From: an uncultured Alphaproteobacteria bacterium
GTDB lineage: Bacteria; Pseudomonadota; Alphaproteobacteria; HIMB59; GCA-002718135
Length of the DNA stretch: 64,000 nucleotides
Assembly (NCBI GenBank): GCA_902570155.1
Contig: CACFXU010000004.1
Coordinates: 59,944 to 123,943, forward strand
Direction of reading: 5' to 3'
The notes under the pieces were generated by a model, which searched no databases, was not told where the DNA came from, and was given only the letters and a program-made list of their open reading frames with translations. Shown here one piece after another: positions 62,992 through 64,000 of the stretch. The position numbers and the translations under genes were made by a program. Positions within the stretch are counted from its first letter, which is position 1. Each line of letters begins with the position of its first letter.

Positions 62992-64000
62992 ATGCATAAA
63001 GGTAAAAAAAAAATAGCGATAATTGGAGTAGGTTATGTAGGCCTTCCTTTAGCAATTGAATTTGGTAAAAAGTTTGAAACAATAGCATATGACAAAAATC
63101 TTAATAAAATTAGGAATTTAAAAAAAAATATTGATATAAATAATGAACATTCAAAAATAGAAATAAAAAAAGCAAAAAAACTTTTTTTCAGCAATAATCT
63201 TAATGACATAAAGTTTTGTAATGTCTTTATATTTACACTTCCAACCCCCATATTTAAAAATAAATTACCAGATTTAAGTATATTAAAAAAATCATTAATT
63301 GATATTGGAAATTTTTTAAAAAAAAATGATTTAGTAGTATTTGAAAGTACAGTGTATCCAGGTGCCACAGAGGAAGTATTTGTACCTATTCTTGAAAAAA
63401 TTTCCAAACTAAAATTAAATAAGGATTTTTATTGTGGTTATAGTCCCGAAAGAATCAATCCAGGTGATAAGAAAAAGAAAATAAAAGATATTATAAAAAT
63501 AACATCTGGTTCAAATTTAAAATCTTTGAAAAAAGTCGATGATCTTTACCGCTCTATAATTAAAGCTGGAACTTTTAAAGCTAAATCAATTAAAATTGCT
63601 GAGGCATCAAAAGTCATAGAAAATACACAAAGAGATATTAATATTGCATTAGTCAATGAGCTATCTCAAATATTCAATAAATTAAAAATTGATACACAAT
63701 CAGTACTTGAAGCTGCAAGAACAAAGTGGAATTTTTTAGATTTCAAACCTGGTCTTGTAGGTGGGCATTGTATAGGTGTAGATCCATATTATTTAACCTA
63801 TAAAGCAAAACAAAAAGGACATAATCCAAAAGTAATACTCTCTGGAAGATCTATTAATGAAAATTTAGATAACTATATTTTTAAAAAAATTGACAATATT
63901 TTAAACAATAAAAAATTAATTTATAGTAAGTTAAATGTTTTATTTATGGGGTTAGCATTCAAAGAGAATTGCTCTGATACGAGAAATTCAAAAGTTTTTA
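62992..64000 (+). CDS. UDP-sugar 6-dehydrogenase (UDP-GlcNAc/UDP-ManNAc type), partial
   Basis: This ORF, cut by the right edge and absent from the track, has 336 codons visible. It begins [19 protein letters not shown] (Rossmann motif), with [39 protein letters not shown] and the catalytic Cys in [18 protein letters not shown]. This pattern is of the WbpA/TviB/WecC group, which oxidise UDP-GlcNAc or UDP-ManNAc to uronic acids, not of the UDP-glucose dehydrogenase Ugd. It begins 3 nt after rfbC. Confidence 0.9.
   Translation, partial: MHKGKKKIAIIGVGYVGLPLAIEFGKKFETIAYDKNLNKIRNLKKNIDINNEHSKIEIKKAKKLFFSNNLNDIKFCNVFIFTLPTPIFKNKLPDLSILKKSLIDIGNFLKKNDLVVFESTVYPGATEEVFVPILEKISKLKLNKDFYCGYSPERINPGDKKKKIKDIIKITSGSNLKSLKKVDDLYRSIIKAGTFKAKSIKIAEASKVIENTQRDINIALVNELSQIFNKLKIDTQSVLEAARTKWNFLDFKPGLVGGHCIGVDPYYLTYKAKQKGHNPKVILSGRSINENLDNYIFKKIDNILNNKKLIYSKLNVLFMGLAFKENCSDTRNSKVF

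Noticed and set aside
63033-63407. 124-residue minus-strand ORF near the right edge
   Set aside because: Lies fully inside the UDP-sugar dehydrogenase frame that continues past the window end.
1-64000. CRISPR array, IS element, prophage, rRNA genes or tandem repeats
   Set aside because: None seen on reading both strands; only short A/T runs and the two palindromes noted above.

Overview
The window is AT-rich DNA (about 30% G+C by eye) packed with genes of bacterial type. Family content points to a streamlined marine alphaproteobacterium of the SAR11 or HIMB59/AEGEAN-169 kind. The main pointers are an NDUFA12-type complex I accessory protein, a DUF2155 protein, a long two-lobed dCTP deaminase, a SUF Fe-S operon and a two-domain ALDH16-type dehydrogenase. 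Intergenic gaps are tiny, many genes overlap, and I see only one clear hairpin terminator. The lineage is inferred from gene content and composition, not from a marker-gene comparison. No rRNA, IS element, phage or CRISPR array is visible.

Left part (1-9.7 kb): the elongasome operon (end of mreB, then mreC, mreD, mrdA/PBP2, rodA) runs without a break into a branched-chain amino-acid-type ABC transporter (livG, livF, livH, livM). The binding-protein gene livJ lies convergently behind a bidirectional hairpin terminator. From 9.7 to 18.8 kb a plus-strand run carries gpsA and then deoC, an ALDH16-type dehydrogenase, a RbsD/FucU mutarotase and a PfkB sugar kinase. These four read as a complete (deoxy)ribose catabolic module. 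They are followed by a small membrane protein, sbcB (ExoI), uppP and a DapA-family aldolase.

Middle (18.8-50.3 kb) is mostly housekeeping. It holds fxsA, sbmA/bacA, a LysR regulator, rpe, polyprenyl synthase, a SohB-like peptidase, single-chain glycyl-tRNA synthetase, an MFS carrier, ygfZ, a GT9 glycosyltransferase, pyrC, NDUFA12 and DUF2155. A seven-gene minus-strand run follows (rne, M48 protease, dcd, aroQ, accB, accC, aat), then mrcA, prfB, tyrS, an alpha/beta hydrolase, mnmA and the suf operon (sufB, C, D, S, a SufT-like gene, a SufA-like gene). prfB is split by a programmed +1 frameshift with an unusual GTT-TGA-C site, and the ORF track shows only its second part. A 27-codon, extremely basic ORF sits between sbmA and the LysR gene.

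Right part (50.3-64 kb): an elongator tRNA-Met(CAT) marks the start of a surface-polysaccharide region that is even more AT-rich and lysine/asparagine-rich. To its left are a methyltransferase and a PhyH-type dioxygenase. To its right are genes for nonulosonic-acid activation (neuA- and neuC-like, but no neuB in view), a sugar formyltransferase, a polysaccharide deacetylase, an O-antigen ligase/polymerase, a WbpM/CapD-type dehydratase, the complete dTDP-rhamnose set (rfbB, D, A, C) and the start of a UDP-sugar 6-dehydrogenase that runs off the window.

The points most worth a second look are the prfB shift site, the ALDH16-linked deoxyribose module, the tiny basic ORF, the tRNA-anchored glycan island with its incomplete nonulosonate set, and the coupling of cell-shape genes to an amino-acid transporter.
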